From positions 1 to 64,000 of the forward strand of contig JAYQTA010000009.1 of assembly GCA_038147155.1 (NCBI GenBank): a stretch of 64,000 nucleotides of DNA, given 5' to 3'. The position numbers were made by a program, and so were the translations under genes. Below, piece by piece: positions 55,170 to 64,000 of the stretch. The notes under the pieces are model-generated. The model was not told where the DNA came from, ran no database searches, and saw nothing but the letters and a program-made list of their open reading frames with translations. Source of the stretch: Australimonas brisbanensis. Its GTDB lineage: Bacteria > Chloroflexota > Dehalococcoidia > Lucifugimonadales > Australimonadaceae. Numbering within the stretch: the stretch's first letter is position 1; each line of letters opens with the position of its first letter.

Positions 55170-56468
55170 ATGCTGACCGCAGAGCAGAACGAGCGCCTGA
55201 GCCGGGTGGGGCCGGGCACCCCCATGGGAGAGCTGCTGCGCCGCTATTGGCACCCCATCTCCACCACCGGGGAGCTGGCCGAGAACCCCGTGCGCCCCGT
55301 GCGGGTGCTGGGCGAGTCGCTCACCCTCTACCAGGACACCCGCGGGCGGCTGGGGCTCATCGCCCAGCGCTGCCCGCATCGGCGCGTGGACCTGAAGTGG
55401 GGGATACCCACCGATGACGGCCTGCGCTGCCCCTACCACGGCTGGACCTTTGACGAGTCCGGCGCCTGCACCCTCCAGCCAGCGGAGCCGGAGAGCTCGC
55501 GCTTCAGGGACAAGGTGCGGGTGAGCGCCTACCCGGTGGCGGAGCTGGGCGGGCTGATCTGGGCCTACCTTGGCCCCGCGCCAGCCCCGCTGCTGCCGGC
55601 CTGGCGCCCCTTCACCGTGGAGGGGGCGCTGCGCCACGTGGCGGTGACGACCATCCCGTGCAACTGGCTCCAGTGCGTGGAGAACGCTCTGGACCCGGTG
55701 CACGCCGAGCACCTGCACGGCTGGTTCTGGGAGTACCTGTCGGCCCGGCGCGGGGAGTGGTCGGAGGCGCTGGGCGCCACGTTCGAGCGGCTCAAGCGCC
55801 CGCACTCGCGCATCGCCTTCGAGCCCACGGCCCACGGCATCAACAAGCGGCGCATCCTCCAGGGACAGGACGAGCACGCCCCCGATTGGGAGCACGGGCA
55901 CCCCTTCGTGTTCCCCACCGCCGTCACCCTGGGCACCTCGGGCCTCTACCAGATCGAGATCCGCACCCCCATGGACGATGAGACCACCTGGTCCATCATC
56001 TACCAGGCCTGGGTGCCGGGGCACGGCGTGGCGATCCCGGAGCAGCCGCACCTGGTCACCTTCGAGGCCCCGCTGGAGGAACTGCCCTCGTACATCGCAG
56101 GGCAGGACATGGTGGTCTGGCGCGACCAGGGGGCCATCGCCGACCGCACCGAGGAGATGCTGGGTGAGTCGGACCGGGGCATCATCCTCTTCCGTCGCAT
56201 GCTGGAGGAGCAGATGGCACGCGTGGAGCGGGGCGAGGAGCCGATGAATGTGTTCCGGGGCCCCGACCCGCATCCCGCGCTGCCGCAGGCCTCCGAGGAG
56301 TACGGGCCGGTGAAGGGGTACGTGCCGGGCGCCGCCCGCCTGCGGACGGCGGGGCCCTTCAGCCCGCTCATGGATACCATCGACGAGGTGCTCATCGCGG
56401 GAAGCCGCGCCGCGGAGGAGGCTGGTGTGCGGGAACGCGAGCGGGTGAAGGGGAGCCTGGACTACTAG
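55170..56468 (+). CDS. Rieske [2Fe-2S] aromatic ring-hydroxylating oxygenase, alpha subunit (second copy)
   Basis: 432 aa. Rieske ligands CPHRR and CPYHGW near residues 68-92; mononuclear iron site ENALDPVHAEHLHG. Co-linear along its length with the enzyme at 787-2061 (same start motif, FDESGAC/FDETGAC, QGAIADRTEEML/QGAITDRSQEML), so an ancient paralogue. C-terminal tail differs. No reductase nearby. Confidence 0.9.
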   Translation: MLTAEQNERLSRVGPGTPMGELLRRYWHPISTTGELAENPVRPVRVLGESLTLYQDTRGRLGLIAQRCPHRRVDLKWGIPTDDGLRCPYHGWTFDESGACTLQPAEPESSRFRDKVRVSAYPVAELGGLIWAYLGPAPAPLLPAWRPFTVEGALRHVAVTTIPCNWLQCVENALDPVHAEHLHGWFWEYLSARRGEWSEALGATFERLKRPHSRIAFEPTAHGINKRRILQGQDEHAPDWEHGHPFVFPTAVTLGTSGLYQIEIRTPMDDETTWSIIYQAWVPGHGVAIPEQPHLVTFEAPLEELPSYIAGQDMVVWRDQGAIADRTEEMLGESDRGIILFRRMLEEQMARVERGEEPMNVFRGPDPHPALPQASEEYGPVKGYVPGAARLRTAGPFSPLMDTIDEVLIAGSRAAEEAGVRERERVKGSLDY

Positions 56469-58213
56469 GGCGTCGAGCGCTTGAGGGCGTCTGCCTCGGC
56501 CAGCAGCTCGCGGGCGGCCCCACCCAGGCTGGCGGAATCACCGCCCAGCAGCGCGGCAACCTCGGCACGGCGCCCCTCGGCGTCCAGCACCTCGGCCCCG
56601 GAGACGGTGCGCTCGCCGTCGGTGGCCTTGGTCACGCGGTAGTGGCGGTCGGCGAAGGCGGCGATCTGCGCCAGGTGCGTCACGCACAGCACCTGCGCCC
56701 CGTGCCCCAGTGCCCACAGCTTGCGCCCCACCACCGCACCGGCGCGCGCGCCCACGCCCGCGTCCACCTCGTCGAACACCAGCGTGGGCACCCCACCGCC
56801 CGCCGCCAGCGCCCCCTTGAGCGCCAGCATCAGCCGCGCCGTCTCGCCCCCTGAGGCCACGCGCGCCAGGGGGCGCAGCCCCTCGCCGGGGTTGGTCTCC
56901 ACCCGGAACTCGGCATCGTCCACGCCCCGGCTCCCGAAGGCCAGGGTGCGCCCACCGGGGCAGGGGAGCCCAGACGGGTCATCGCGCTGGCCCAGCGCCA
57001 CGGCGAAGCGCACCCGCCCCAGCCCCAGGTCGGCCAGCTCCGCCGCCACGCGCGCCTCCAGTGCGCGGGCTGCGTCGGCGCGGGCGCTGGAAAGTTGGCC
57101 TGCCAGCAAACCGGCATTCTGGGATGCGCTGGCCGCCTCACGCTCCAGCCGCTCGCGCAGCGCACCGGCATCGCCCGCCGCCTCCAGGCCCGCACGGGCG
57201 CGCTCGGCGAAGGCGAGCACCGCTTCCTCGGTGGCCCCGTACCGGCGCTTGAGGGAGTGCAGGGTGGCGATGCGCTCTTCGATGGCCTCCAGGCGGCGGG
57301 GGTCGGCCTCCAACCCATCGGCGTGGGCGTGCAGCTCGTGCGCGGCCTCCTCCACGCCCGCGCTCGCCGCCTCCAGCGCCTCTGCCTGGCGGGCCAGCGC
57401 CCCGGTGGGGTCGGGTACGCGCCGCAGTGCCGCTAGCGCCTGGCCGATCAGGTCGGCGGCGTTCTGTCCCCCGGCGTACAGCGCCTCGTAGGCGGCGGCG
57501 CACGCCTCGCCCACCTCCTGGGCGGAGGCCAGCACCGCACGCTCCTGCGCCAGCGCGGCCTCCTCGCCGGGCTGCACCTGCGCCGCGTCTATCTCCCCCA
57601 CCTGGAAGGCGAGCAGGTCCGCCTGCTGGGCCGCCTGACGCGCAGCTTCTTCGTGCCCGGCCAGCGCCTCGCGCGTCGCCCGCACCGCGCGCACCGCCTC
57701 GGCCACGCCCGCGCGCTGGGGGCCGAGGCCTCCGGCTGCGTCCAGCAGGGCCAGTTGGGTGCGCCCCTCCAGCAGGGAGAGGTGGTCGCCCTGGCCGTGG
57801 ATGTCCACCAGCAACGCGCCCACCGCACGCAGCGTGCCCACGGGCACCGTGCGCCCGTTGACCCGCGCCACGGTGCGCCCATCGGCGCTCACCTCGCGGG
57901 CCAGCGCCAGCACGCCGTCCTCGTCCAGTTCGATGCCCAACGACTCCAGCGCCGCGGCCCAGGCCGGGTCGGCAGGGGGCAGGTGAAAGACGGCCTCGGC
58001 CCCGCCCCGCTCGGCACCGGCGCGCAGCAGCTCACGCCCCGCGCGTGAGCCCAGCACCAGTTCCAGCGCGTCCACCAGGAGCGATTTGCCCGCGCCCGTC
58101 TCGCCGGTGATGACGTTGAGCCCCGGTCCCAGTTCCAGGCGCGTTGAGGCGATGACCGCCACGTTGCGGACGGACAGTTCGGTGAGCAGCGCCTGGGGGC
58201 GGGTGGGCGGCAT
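56465..58213 (-). CDS. recN: DNA repair protein RecN
   Basis: 582 aa SMC-like ATPase. Walker A GETGAGKS near residue 37; signature ASGGETARLMLALK; Walker B LVFDEVDAGVGARAGAVVG; central coiled coil rich in Ala/Glu. Processes double-strand breaks. Convergent with the Rieske gene, overlapping by four bases. Confidence 0.95.
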   Translation of the reverse strand: MPPTRPQALLTELSVRNVAVIASTRLELGPGLNVITGETGAGKSLLVDALELVLGSRAGRELLRAGAERGGAEAVFHLPPADPAWAAALESLGIELDEDGVLALAREVSADGRTVARVNGRTVPVGTLRAVGALLVDIHGQGDHLSLLEGRTQLALLDAAGGLGPQRAGVAEAVRAVRATREALAGHEEAARQAAQQADLLAFQVGEIDAAQVQPGEEAALAQERAVLASAQEVGEACAAAYEALYAGGQNAADLIGQALAALRRVPDPTGALARQAEALEAASAGVEEAAHELHAHADGLEADPRRLEAIEERIATLHSLKRRYGATEEAVLAFAERARAGLEAAGDAGALRERLEREAASASQNAGLLAGQLSSARADAARALEARVAAELADLGLGRVRFAVALGQRDDPSGLPCPGGRTLAFGSRGVDDAEFRVETNPGEGLRPLARVASGGETARLMLALKGALAAGGGVPTLVFDEVDAGVGARAGAVVGRKLWALGHGAQVLCVTHLAQIAAFADRHYRVTKATDGERTVSGAEVLDAEGRRAEVAALLGGDSASLGGAARELLAEADALKRSTP

Positions 58214-58220
58214 GGGCCGA

Positions 58221-59098
58221 TTATACGGCGCGTCTGCCCTCGGCCCGGGCGGCCACCACCGCACCGCCCAGTATCAGCACGGCCCCCGGCGCCAGCACCC
58301 AGCCGGGCACCTCGCCCAGCACGGGCACGGCCAGCAGCGTGGCGACCACTGGCTCCGCGCGCACCGCCAGCGTCACTGTGGTGGCGGAGATGTGCGCCAG
58401 CGACCAGTTGAGCAACGAGTGGCCGATGACCTGCGGCACCAGCGCCACCAGCCCGATCCACAGGTAACTGGCCGGTTCCAGCCCGGCCAACGGGCTGCGG
58501 GCGGCCAGCGCCAGTGCCAGCAGCACCAGCGCGGCCACGGTGTTCACCACGGTGGAGTAGGCCAGCACCCCCATGCGGGCGCGCACGCGCCGCCCCACCA
58601 GCAGGTAGCCAGAGACGGTCGCCGCACCCACCAGCGCCAGGGCATCGCCCGCCAGGTGGCCCTCCCCGCCCGTGGAGTCCAACGCCAGGACGCCGCCTCC
58701 CGCCATGGAGAGGGCCACGGCCCCCCACATGAGGCGTGAGGGGCGCTGGTGGAGGAACACCGCCTCACCCAGCGCCACGAACACCGGCGTGGTGGTCACC
58801 AGGAACACGGCATTCGCCACGGAGGTGAGGGAGAGGGAGGAGATGAACGCGGCGAAGTGGGCCGCCAGCAACAGGCCGGAGCCCACTAGGGGGCGCGCAT
58901 CGGCCCGGCGCAGGGCGCGCAGCCCCGCGCGTTGCCAGATGAGGGTGGGCAGCGCGATGAGCAGCGCCCCCAGGCTCATGCGCAGCGCGGCAACCGAGAG
59001 GGGAGGCGCGTCGGCCAGGCGGATGAACACCGCCGAGCCGACACCGCCGCCACGCCCACGGCGAGCCAGAGGACGGACCGGGAGCGGGCTTGGCCCAC
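58221..59098 (-). pseudogene. EamA-family drug/metabolite transporter with N-terminal frameshift
   Basis: About ten spans in two EamA repeats: FIRLADAPPLSVAALRM..MWGAVALSMAGGGVLAL and GLVALVPQVIGHSLLNWSLAHISATTVTLAVRAEPVVATLLA. The main frame is open from about 59040 to TAA 58221, but the expected first helix (RSVLWLAVGVAAVS) from GTG 59098 is in another frame; one missing base near 59040 separates them. Part of a local indel cluster, so error is possible. Confidence 0.75.
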
Positions 59099-59101
59099 CG
59101 C

Positions 59102-60419
59102 CTAGCCCTGGCGGGCCATCAGGCGGGCCACCTCGCCCACGTTGGGCGCCCCGTCCAGCGCCCACACGGCCTTGCGCAGCGCCTCGGTCTGCGCCGCGCC
59201 CAGCACCTCGGCGGTGAGTGCGGTGTATTGGCCGTGAGCACATCGTCCGGCATGGGGTTGGAGGGGAGCCGGTGGCGTGCTCCATGGGTCTCCATGGTGC
59301 GCCCGTCGGTGAGGCGTATCGCCAGGTACACTTCATCCTCCTCGATGCCCTTCTCCGGTTCGCCGAGACCTTGTCGCGCAGGGCGCTGATGACCGGGTCG
59401 GCCACCTTGGCGTCGGAGAACTGGGCATCGTGGCCCGCCCCGTCCACCAGCGCTGCGGCGCGCGGTGCTGGAAGGAGACTGCCCTCCAGGCCCCGTCGGG
59501 CTCCGGGCGAGTTCATCAGCTCCAGCACCAGCGGGTTCACCCGTGCGGTGGCCGCCACCTGCTCGGCCTTCAGGTTGTGCTCGTTGCGCAGGCGGATCAC
59601 CGCGTCCTGGATGGGGTGGGAGACCACGCCGTTGGCGTAGGGCTTGAGGCCGTTGTTGCCCAGCTCCCAGTGCTCGCCCAGCCGCCCGTCAGCTGCGCCT
59701 CGTCGCCCATTGGGGAGAGCACGGCCCAGAAGCCGCGCCGCCCGCCGATGATGTCGTCAGCGGCCGTGAACCAGGCCTGCGCCAGCTGCGCGGCCTGCAG
59801 GCCGTTGGAGGCGGCCTTGGCGGCGTGCAGCGCCTGGCGTCGGAACCAAACACCTCACGCACGCCCGATGCCTGCGTCCCGGCGGCGCCAGGGCGTACAC
59901 CAGTTGGCCCTCGTCCAATCCCAGCAGCCGCCCGCGCCGGCGGCGTCATCGCCGGCGGTGCCGGTGATGTGCCAGCCCGCGTCGTAGTGCCAGGGTGAAC
60001 GGACATGGCGATGCGGCAGGCGGCCTCCGCGCCCAGGGCGAAGGCGGCCAGGGCATCGCGCCCTGACGCGCCGGTCACCTCGGCGGCGGCCAGCACCGCG
60101 GGCCACACGGGCGCCGTGGGGTGGAGCACCGTGGGGAAGTGGGTGTCGTCGTAGTCCTGCAGAGTGGGCGGCGTAGCCATTGATCAGAGCGGCGTTGAAG
60201 GCGCTGGTGCGCAGCCGGAACCGATGGCCGTGGCCTTCCCGCTGGTGCCCTCGGCGCGCGCCCACTCGGTGAGGAGACCACGGGCTTCTGCACCGAGGCG
60301 GAGACGGAGACGGCCAGCATGTTCAGCAGGGTGCGCTTGGACTCGTGGAGCACCCAGTCCGGCAGCGACTCGCTGCGGGCGGAGATGAGGTAGTCGGCCA
60401 GGGTGCGGGTGACGGACAC
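59102..60419 (-). pseudogene. MmgE/PrpD-family (2-methylcitrate dehydratase-like) gene with many frameshifts
   Basis: GTG at 60419 begins VTRTLADYLISARSESLPDWVLHESKRTLLN; then pieces in alternating frames: FNAALINGYAAHS, DDTHFPTVLHPTAPVWPAVLAAAE, GRDALAAFALGAEAACRIAMSVHP, VSHPIQDAVIRLRNEHNL and ARVNPLVLELMNSPGA. At least six frame changes over 1.3 kb. The gene end (VARLMARQG) abuts the EamA start. Homology is strong, function lost as written. Confidence 0.85.
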
Positions 60420-60483
60420 GGTGCGCCTCCGGAGGGGAACTGGGGATGCGCGCGAGTATAGCGGGCGAGGCATGGCCTCGCAT

Positions 60484-60632
60484 CAGCGGGGGTTCTCCTT
60501 CAGACCAGCGCAGCGTAGCGAGCGGGGCTGCAGGCCTTATGTTGAGCGCCCGGCAGGGCGCGGAGACAGTAGCCCCCAAAGGGGGCGCAGGGGAGCCCCC
60601 TGGAACGAGCGAGCGCAGTGAGCGGGGTATGG
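60484..60632 (+). repeat. Palindromic intergenic repeat, copy D
   Basis: Contains AGCGTAGCGAGCGGGG, GAGCGCCCGGCAGGGCGCG, AGCCCCCAAAGGGGGCGC, GGGGAGCCCCCT and GAGCGAGCGCAGTGAGCGGGG. Nearly 60 bases match the reverse complement of 47900-48030. Sits between the ruined MmgE/PrpD gene and the end of the coiled-coil gene. Confidence 0.7.
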
Positions 60633-60685
60633 CGAGGGCCCCGGCGCTGGCCAGCCTGCTCCTGCTCGGTGTTGGTCAGCCTGCG

Positions 60686-61210
60686 CTAGGAGGCGGCGGC
60701 GAGGCGGTCCAGGTGGTCCTTGTGGTCCTTGGGCTCGCGGGGCGCCAGGGCGCGCTGGCCGGCCTGCACCGTCTCCAGCAGCTTGGCGATCTGCCCCTCC
60801 AGCTCATCCAGGGAAGCGCGGGCGTACTCGTCGGCCCCGGCGCGCCGGCGGCGAGCCTCCTGCTCACCGGCCTGGATCAGCCGCTGGGCCTTCTGCTCAG
60901 CCTCGGCGACGATCTCCTCGCCCCGCTTGCGGGCGGACTTGATCAACTCCGACTCCTCCACCAGCGCGCGGGAGTCCTGCTCGGCGGTGTTGCGGATGCG
61001 CCGGGCGTCCAGCATCGTCTGGTTGATGATCTGCTCGCGCCGCTCCAGCACCTCGGAGGCCTCCGAGATGTTGCGCGGGATGGCCAGGCGCAGCTGGTCG
61101 ATGACGTCCAGCAGCCGCTCGGCGTCCACCATGGCCATGCCGGTGATGGGCATGCGCTTGGCGTGGGATGCCATGTTCTCCAGCTTGTTGATCAGTTCCA
61201 GGATCTCCAT
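60686..61210 (-). CDS. Coiled-coil protein (DivIVA/ATP-synthase-b-like)
   Basis: 174 aa from ATG at 61210. Long charged heptad region (IINQTMLDARRIRNTAEQ..IVAEAEQKAQRLIQAGEQEARRRRAG). Start MEILELINKLENMASHAKRMPITGMAMVD is often seen next to coaD. No membrane span. Function unknown; perhaps a cell-division scaffold. Confidence 0.8.
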   Translation of the reverse strand: MEILELINKLENMASHAKRMPITGMAMVDAERLLDVIDQLRLAIPRNISEASEVLERREQIINQTMLDARRIRNTAEQDSRALVEESELIKSARKRGEEIVAEAEQKAQRLIQAGEQEARRRRAGADEYARASLDELEGQIAKLLETVQAGQRALAPREPKDHKDHLDRLAAAS

Positions 61211-61278
61211 ACCGTTCCTCCTTGCCCCGTGGGGCGGCTGTACCCTCTCTCCCTCTCCGACCTGACCGGTGCGGCCCG

Positions 61279-61764
61279 CTAGGCCGGGTGGCCTAGCCTG
61301 GCCGCCAGCGCCGCGATGACGTTGGGTGGCGCGAGGCCGTCGATGTTCCCGCCCAACCGCGCCACCTCCTTGATGCGGCTGGCGCGGACGAACTGGTACT
61401 GGATGTCCGTCATGAGGCAGACCACGTCCAGGTCTGGGGCGAGGCGCCGATTCATGAGGGCCATCTCGAACTCGTACTCGAAGTCGGCGTTCATGCGGAT
61501 GCCCCGCACGATGGCGCTGGCCCCGTTGGCCCGGGCGCAGTCCACCAACAGGCCGTGGAAGCTGGTGACCGAAACGTTGGGCGTGCCCTTGACCGCCTCC
61601 TGGAACAGGGCGATGCGCTCGGCGGTAGAGAAGAGCGTCGCCTTCTCCGGGGCCTCGAACACCGTGATGATGACCTGATCGAACAGGCGCGCGGCGCGCT
61701 GCAAGATGTCCAGGTGGCCCATGGTCACCGGGTCGAACCGGCCGGGGTAGATCGCGACGGTCAT
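61279..61764 (-). CDS. coaD: Phosphopantetheine adenylyltransferase
   Basis: 161 aa. YPGRFDPVTMGHLDIL (TxGH nucleotide motif) and VRGIRMNADFEYEFEMALMNRRL identify PPAT, penultimate step of coenzyme A synthesis. Overlaps the rsmD stop by four bases. Confidence 0.96.
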   Translation of the reverse strand: MTVAIYPGRFDPVTMGHLDILQRAARLFDQVIITVFEAPEKATLFSTAERIALFQEAVKGTPNVSVTSFHGLLVDCARANGASAIVRGIRMNADFEYEFEMALMNRRLAPDLDVVCLMTDIQYQFVRASRIKEVARLGGNIDGLAPPNVIAALAARLGHPA

Positions 61765-62330
61765 GCCGCTCGCTCCTCCACGTCCTGCTCCATCTGGTAG
61801 AAGGCGAGGCTCGCATCGCCGTAGCGACGGTCCTGCACCCGCACCAGCCGCCCGCACTGGGCCGGGGCCTCCACGCGGGAGGCGTGCCCACATACCAGCA
61901 GGCCCCCCTCGCTCAGCAGTTCACGTTCGCCGATGCGCTCGAGCACCATGGCAGGGAAGGGCTTGGTGTAGGGCGGGTCCATGAGCAGGAAGTCGAAGCG
62001 CCGGTCCAGGCGCTCGACCGCCTGCTCGACGGGCGATGCGATGAGTTGGGCGCGGCGGGCCGTCCCGGTATCGCGCAGGTTCGCCCTGATCACGTCCACC
62101 TGCCTGCGGTCCATCTCCACGAAGTCCACGTGCTCCGCTCCCCGGCTCAGTGCCTCGATGCCCAGCGCCCCGGTGCCCGCGTACAGGTCCGCGCACACCG
62201 AGCCCTCGATGCCGTAGGGGGCGAGGATGCTGAACAGCGCACTGCGCACCCGGTCGGTGGTGGGTCGCACGCCGGGGGCCTTCGGCGAGTGCAGGGGCCT
62301 GCCCCTGGCGGCACCGCCGGTGACCCGCAC
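61761..62330 (-). CDS. rsmD: 16S rRNA (guanine966-N2)-methyltransferase
   Basis: 189 aa from GTG at 62330, chosen because GGGGAGGA lies about six bases before it. VRVTGGAARGRPL, PTTDRVRSALF, DLYAGTGALGIEALSRGA (SAM loop) and LLMDPPYTKPF (NPPY-like) are all present. First gene of a rsmD-coaD-coiled-coil operon. Confidence 0.94.
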   Translation of the reverse strand: MRVTGGAARGRPLHSPKAPGVRPTTDRVRSALFSILAPYGIEGSVCADLYAGTGALGIEALSRGAEHVDFVEMDRRQVDVIRANLRDTGTARRAQLIASPVEQAVERLDRRFDFLLMDPPYTKPFPAMVLERIGERELLSEGGLLVCGHASRVEAPAQCGRLVRVQDRRYGDASLAFYQMEQDVEERAA

Positions 62331-62382
62331 GCCGTCCTCCCCACGGACCGGAGCCCGTCTCCCACGGCAACGATTAAGCACA

Positions 62383-62412
62383 ATCTTAGAAAAAGTATGA
62401 AACTGGGTTCAA
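62383..62412 (-). promoter_or_regulatory. Promoter of the rsmD-coaD operon
   Basis: On the minus strand TTGAAC (62412-62407), 18 bp, TAAGAT (62388-62383), in an unusually AT-rich patch. The leader to GTG 62330 is about 45 bases. Confidence 0.6.
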
Positions 62413-62564
62413 TGAGATTGAGAGGCACTTGCGGGGCTGTTGGTGGGCGCCGACGCCGTGAACAGCCCATTGAAGCGCACGTCAGCGCTAACGCTCACTC
62501 ACCGCTGCTGCCCCGTGCTGACGTGTGCGCGACGCTGCGGGTGCCCCGGACGGCGGGGGTGATG

Positions 62565-62570
62565 TACAAT
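62565..62570 (+). promoter_or_regulatory. Possible -10 box for greA
   Basis: TACAAT after GATG at 62565-62570, about 125 bases before greA. No clear -35. Between 62413 and 62695 I see nothing else except the region's compositional change from AT-rich to GC-rich. Confidence 0.35.
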
Positions 62571-62695
62571 AGCCACCGCGCAAGGCTGGTCGGACGCACG
62601 GCGCCGGGGCCCCCTTCAGGGCTCGCCGGTGCCTATCTCTGTAGGGCGGCGTTCTTGCCTGGGACGCACCGCTCCCCACGATGCGAGGTGTGCCC

Positions 62696-63175
62696 ATGCC
62701 ACAGGAAGAGACCTACCTCACAACGAAGGGCCTGCGTGCCTTGGAGGCGGAGCTGGAGGAGCTGCGCACCGTTCGTCGCGAACAGGTCGCGGGACGCATC
62801 CACGAGGCCAAGGAGGTCGGCGAGCTGGAGAACGCCGAGTACGAGGAGGCCAAGAACGAGCAGGCCTTCGTCGAGGGGCGCATCCAGGACCTGGAGTTGA
62901 TGATCCAGAACGCGGTCATCATCCCCGACCACGGCAAGGGCGGCGCAAAGTCCGACGTGGTGGAGCTCGGCTCCGTGGTCAAGGTGCAGGCGGCCTCCGC
63001 CAAGCGCGCCGACACCTACACCATCGTGGGTAGCGCCGAGGCCTCCCCCGCCGATGGGCGCATCTCCAACGAGTCCCCCCTGGGCCGGGCTTTGCTGGGC
63101 AAGAAGGCGGGCGACCAGGTGGAGTTCTCGATCCCCTCGGGCACCCAGCGGGTGAAGATCGTCTCCGTCCGCTAG
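62696..63175 (+). CDS. greA: Transcription elongation factor GreA
   Basis: 159 aa from ATG 62696 (GAGGTG five bases before). Coiled-coil N-domain (LTTKGLRALEAELEELRTVRREQVAGRIHEAKEVGELENAEYEEAKNEQ) whose acidic tip rescues backtracked RNA polymerase, then the FKBP-like domain ending SNESPLGRALLGKKAGDQVEFS. Followed by lysS. Confidence 0.96.
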   Translation: MPQEETYLTTKGLRALEAELEELRTVRREQVAGRIHEAKEVGELENAEYEEAKNEQAFVEGRIQDLELMIQNAVIIPDHGKGGAKSDVVELGSVVKVQAASAKRADTYTIVGSAEASPADGRISNESPLGRALLGKKAGDQVEFSIPSGTQRVKIVSVR

Positions 63176-63223
63176 CCCGCGCCATCACCCCGGCGGGGCA
63201 CCCCGCCACCCTATGGAGGGCCC

Positions 63224-64000
63224 ATGCCCCAGCGTGGTGAAGAGCTCCTGCAGAGCCGCCGCGCCAAGTTGGCGCGCCTGCGCGAGCGGGGCATCGACCC
63301 CTACCCCCCTCGCTTCAAGCGCACCCATGACACGGCGCAGGCCGCTGCCGCCTTCAACGCGGCGGAGGGTGCGGGCGGCGCGCCTGTGCGCGCGTCGGTG
63401 GCCGGACGCCTCACCCGCGCACGCAACATGGGCAAGGCCGCGTTCCTGGACATCGAGGACTCCGCCGGACGCCTCCAACTCTTTCTGCGGCGCGACGCGC
63501 TGGGCGAGGGCTACGCCTTGCTCGATGAACTGGACCTGGGCGACTTCGTGGGCGCCTCCGGCACCATGATCCGCACCCGCATGGGTGAGGTGTCGCTGGA
63601 GGCCGAGTCGCTCACGTTCCTGGCCAAGGCGCTGCGCCCGCCGCCCGGCAAGTTCCACGGTCTGAAGGACGTGGAGCGCCGGTACCGGCAGCGTTACCTC
63701 GACCTGATCGCCAACCGTGACGTGCACGAGACTATGCGCGCGCGTTCGCGCATCATCTCCGGCATCCGCCGTTTCTTCGATGGGCGCGGGTACCTGGAGG
63801 TGGACACGCCGGTGCTGGTGCCGGTGCCCGCCGGGGCCATGGCCCAGCCCTTCGTGACCGAGCACCTGGCCCTGGGGCGCCAACTCTTCCTGCGCATCGC
63901 TACCGAGCTCTACCTCAAGCGGCTCATGGTGGGCGGGATGGACCGGGTGTACGAGATAGGCCGGGTGTTCCGCAACGAGGGCATCGACGCCGACCACAAC
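63224..64000 (+). CDS. lysS: Lysyl-tRNA synthetase, class II (partial at window end)
   Basis: 259 codons from ATG 63224 behind GGAGGG; runs off the window. N-terminal OB-fold with GRLTRARNMGKAAFLDIED, then class II motif 1 (RARSRIISGIRRFFDGRGYLEVDTPVL) and motif 2 start (YEIGRVFRNEGIDADHN). The RYRQRYLDLI segment is lysine-type. Confidence 0.95.
   Translation, partial: MPQRGEELLQSRRAKLARLRERGIDPYPPRFKRTHDTAQAAAAFNAAEGAGGAPVRASVAGRLTRARNMGKAAFLDIEDSAGRLQLFLRRDALGEGYALLDELDLGDFVGASGTMIRTRMGEVSLEAESLTFLAKALRPPPGKFHGLKDVERRYRQRYLDLIANRDVHETMRARSRIISGIRRFFDGRGYLEVDTPVLVPVPAGAMAQPFVTEHLALGRQLFLRIATELYLKRLMVGGMDRVYEIGRVFRNEGIDADHN

Noticed and set aside
58221..59627. 468-codon ORF joining PrpD-like and EamA-like sequence
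   Set aside because: The middle section is low-complexity out-of-frame translation; it is a chance join of two frameshifted genes.

Overview
The window is about 70% GC and densely packed with short, overlapping operons. It reads like a chromosome segment of an uncultivated-type Chloroflexota, most likely Dehalococcoidia or SAR202-like. The pointers are a giant membrane protein with a YYY domain (a family I know from Chloroflexi and archaea), an eleven-subunit complex I, paralogous Rieske oxygenases, a CoxM/CoxS pair and the gene content in general. The taxonomic call is inference. There are no rRNA genes, CRISPR arrays or insertion sequences. One tRNA-Val(GAC) is present.

Layout. 1-684: edge of a foreign-looking, lower-GC gene read leftwards. 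787-2227: Rieske oxygenase and a tiny membrane protein. 2238-9111: tryptophan genes trpE, trpG, a membrane protein, trpD, trpC, trpF and trpB, headed by a promoter and a tryptophan T-box; trpA is absent. 9128-19418: nuoABCDHIJKLMN without nuoEFG. 19480-26923: LOG-like protein, enolase, GAPDH, GT39/YYY protein. 27317-31847 (minus): pheA and a potassium-transport block with three TrkA proteins, a universal stress protein and TrkH. 32012-37737: cysteine synthase, CoxM/CoxS, ABC permease and binding protein. 37863-41028: single-chain histidine kinase/OmpR regulator, receiver protein, zinc ribbon. 41126-47782: KefB-type antiporter, tandem USP, broken SDR, sortase, VIT protein, redox lipoprotein, tRNA. 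48379-52888: gyrA, rplU, rpmA, rpmE and a DUF1385 protein. 52941-54744: an OsmC protein with an in-frame TGA, then a toastrack/PspC pair. 54941-64000: second Rieske gene with a tiny membrane protein, recN, a frameshifted EamA transporter and a ruined MmgE/PrpD gene, then rsmD-coaD-coiled coil, greA and lysS (runs off the end).

The most notable signal is recoding-like. The OsmC gene carries TGA exactly where the family has its catalytic cysteine, followed at the right distance by a SECIS-like hairpin, so it is probably a selenoprotein. Four other genes that otherwise translate cleanly are interrupted by six in-frame stops, and all six are TAG: two in the left-edge gene, two in the tandem USP gene, one in PspC and one in the toastrack gene. 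TAG is also the commonest terminator here (about two thirds of genes), so wholesale reassignment is unlikely. Conditional readthrough, a suppressor tRNA, decay or assembly error remain open.

Other themes are short-leader or leaderless genes behind a TAGAAT-type -10 box, and a family of palindromic intergenic repeats found near trpG, downstream of the zinc-ribbon gene, upstream of gyrA and near the coiled-coil gene.
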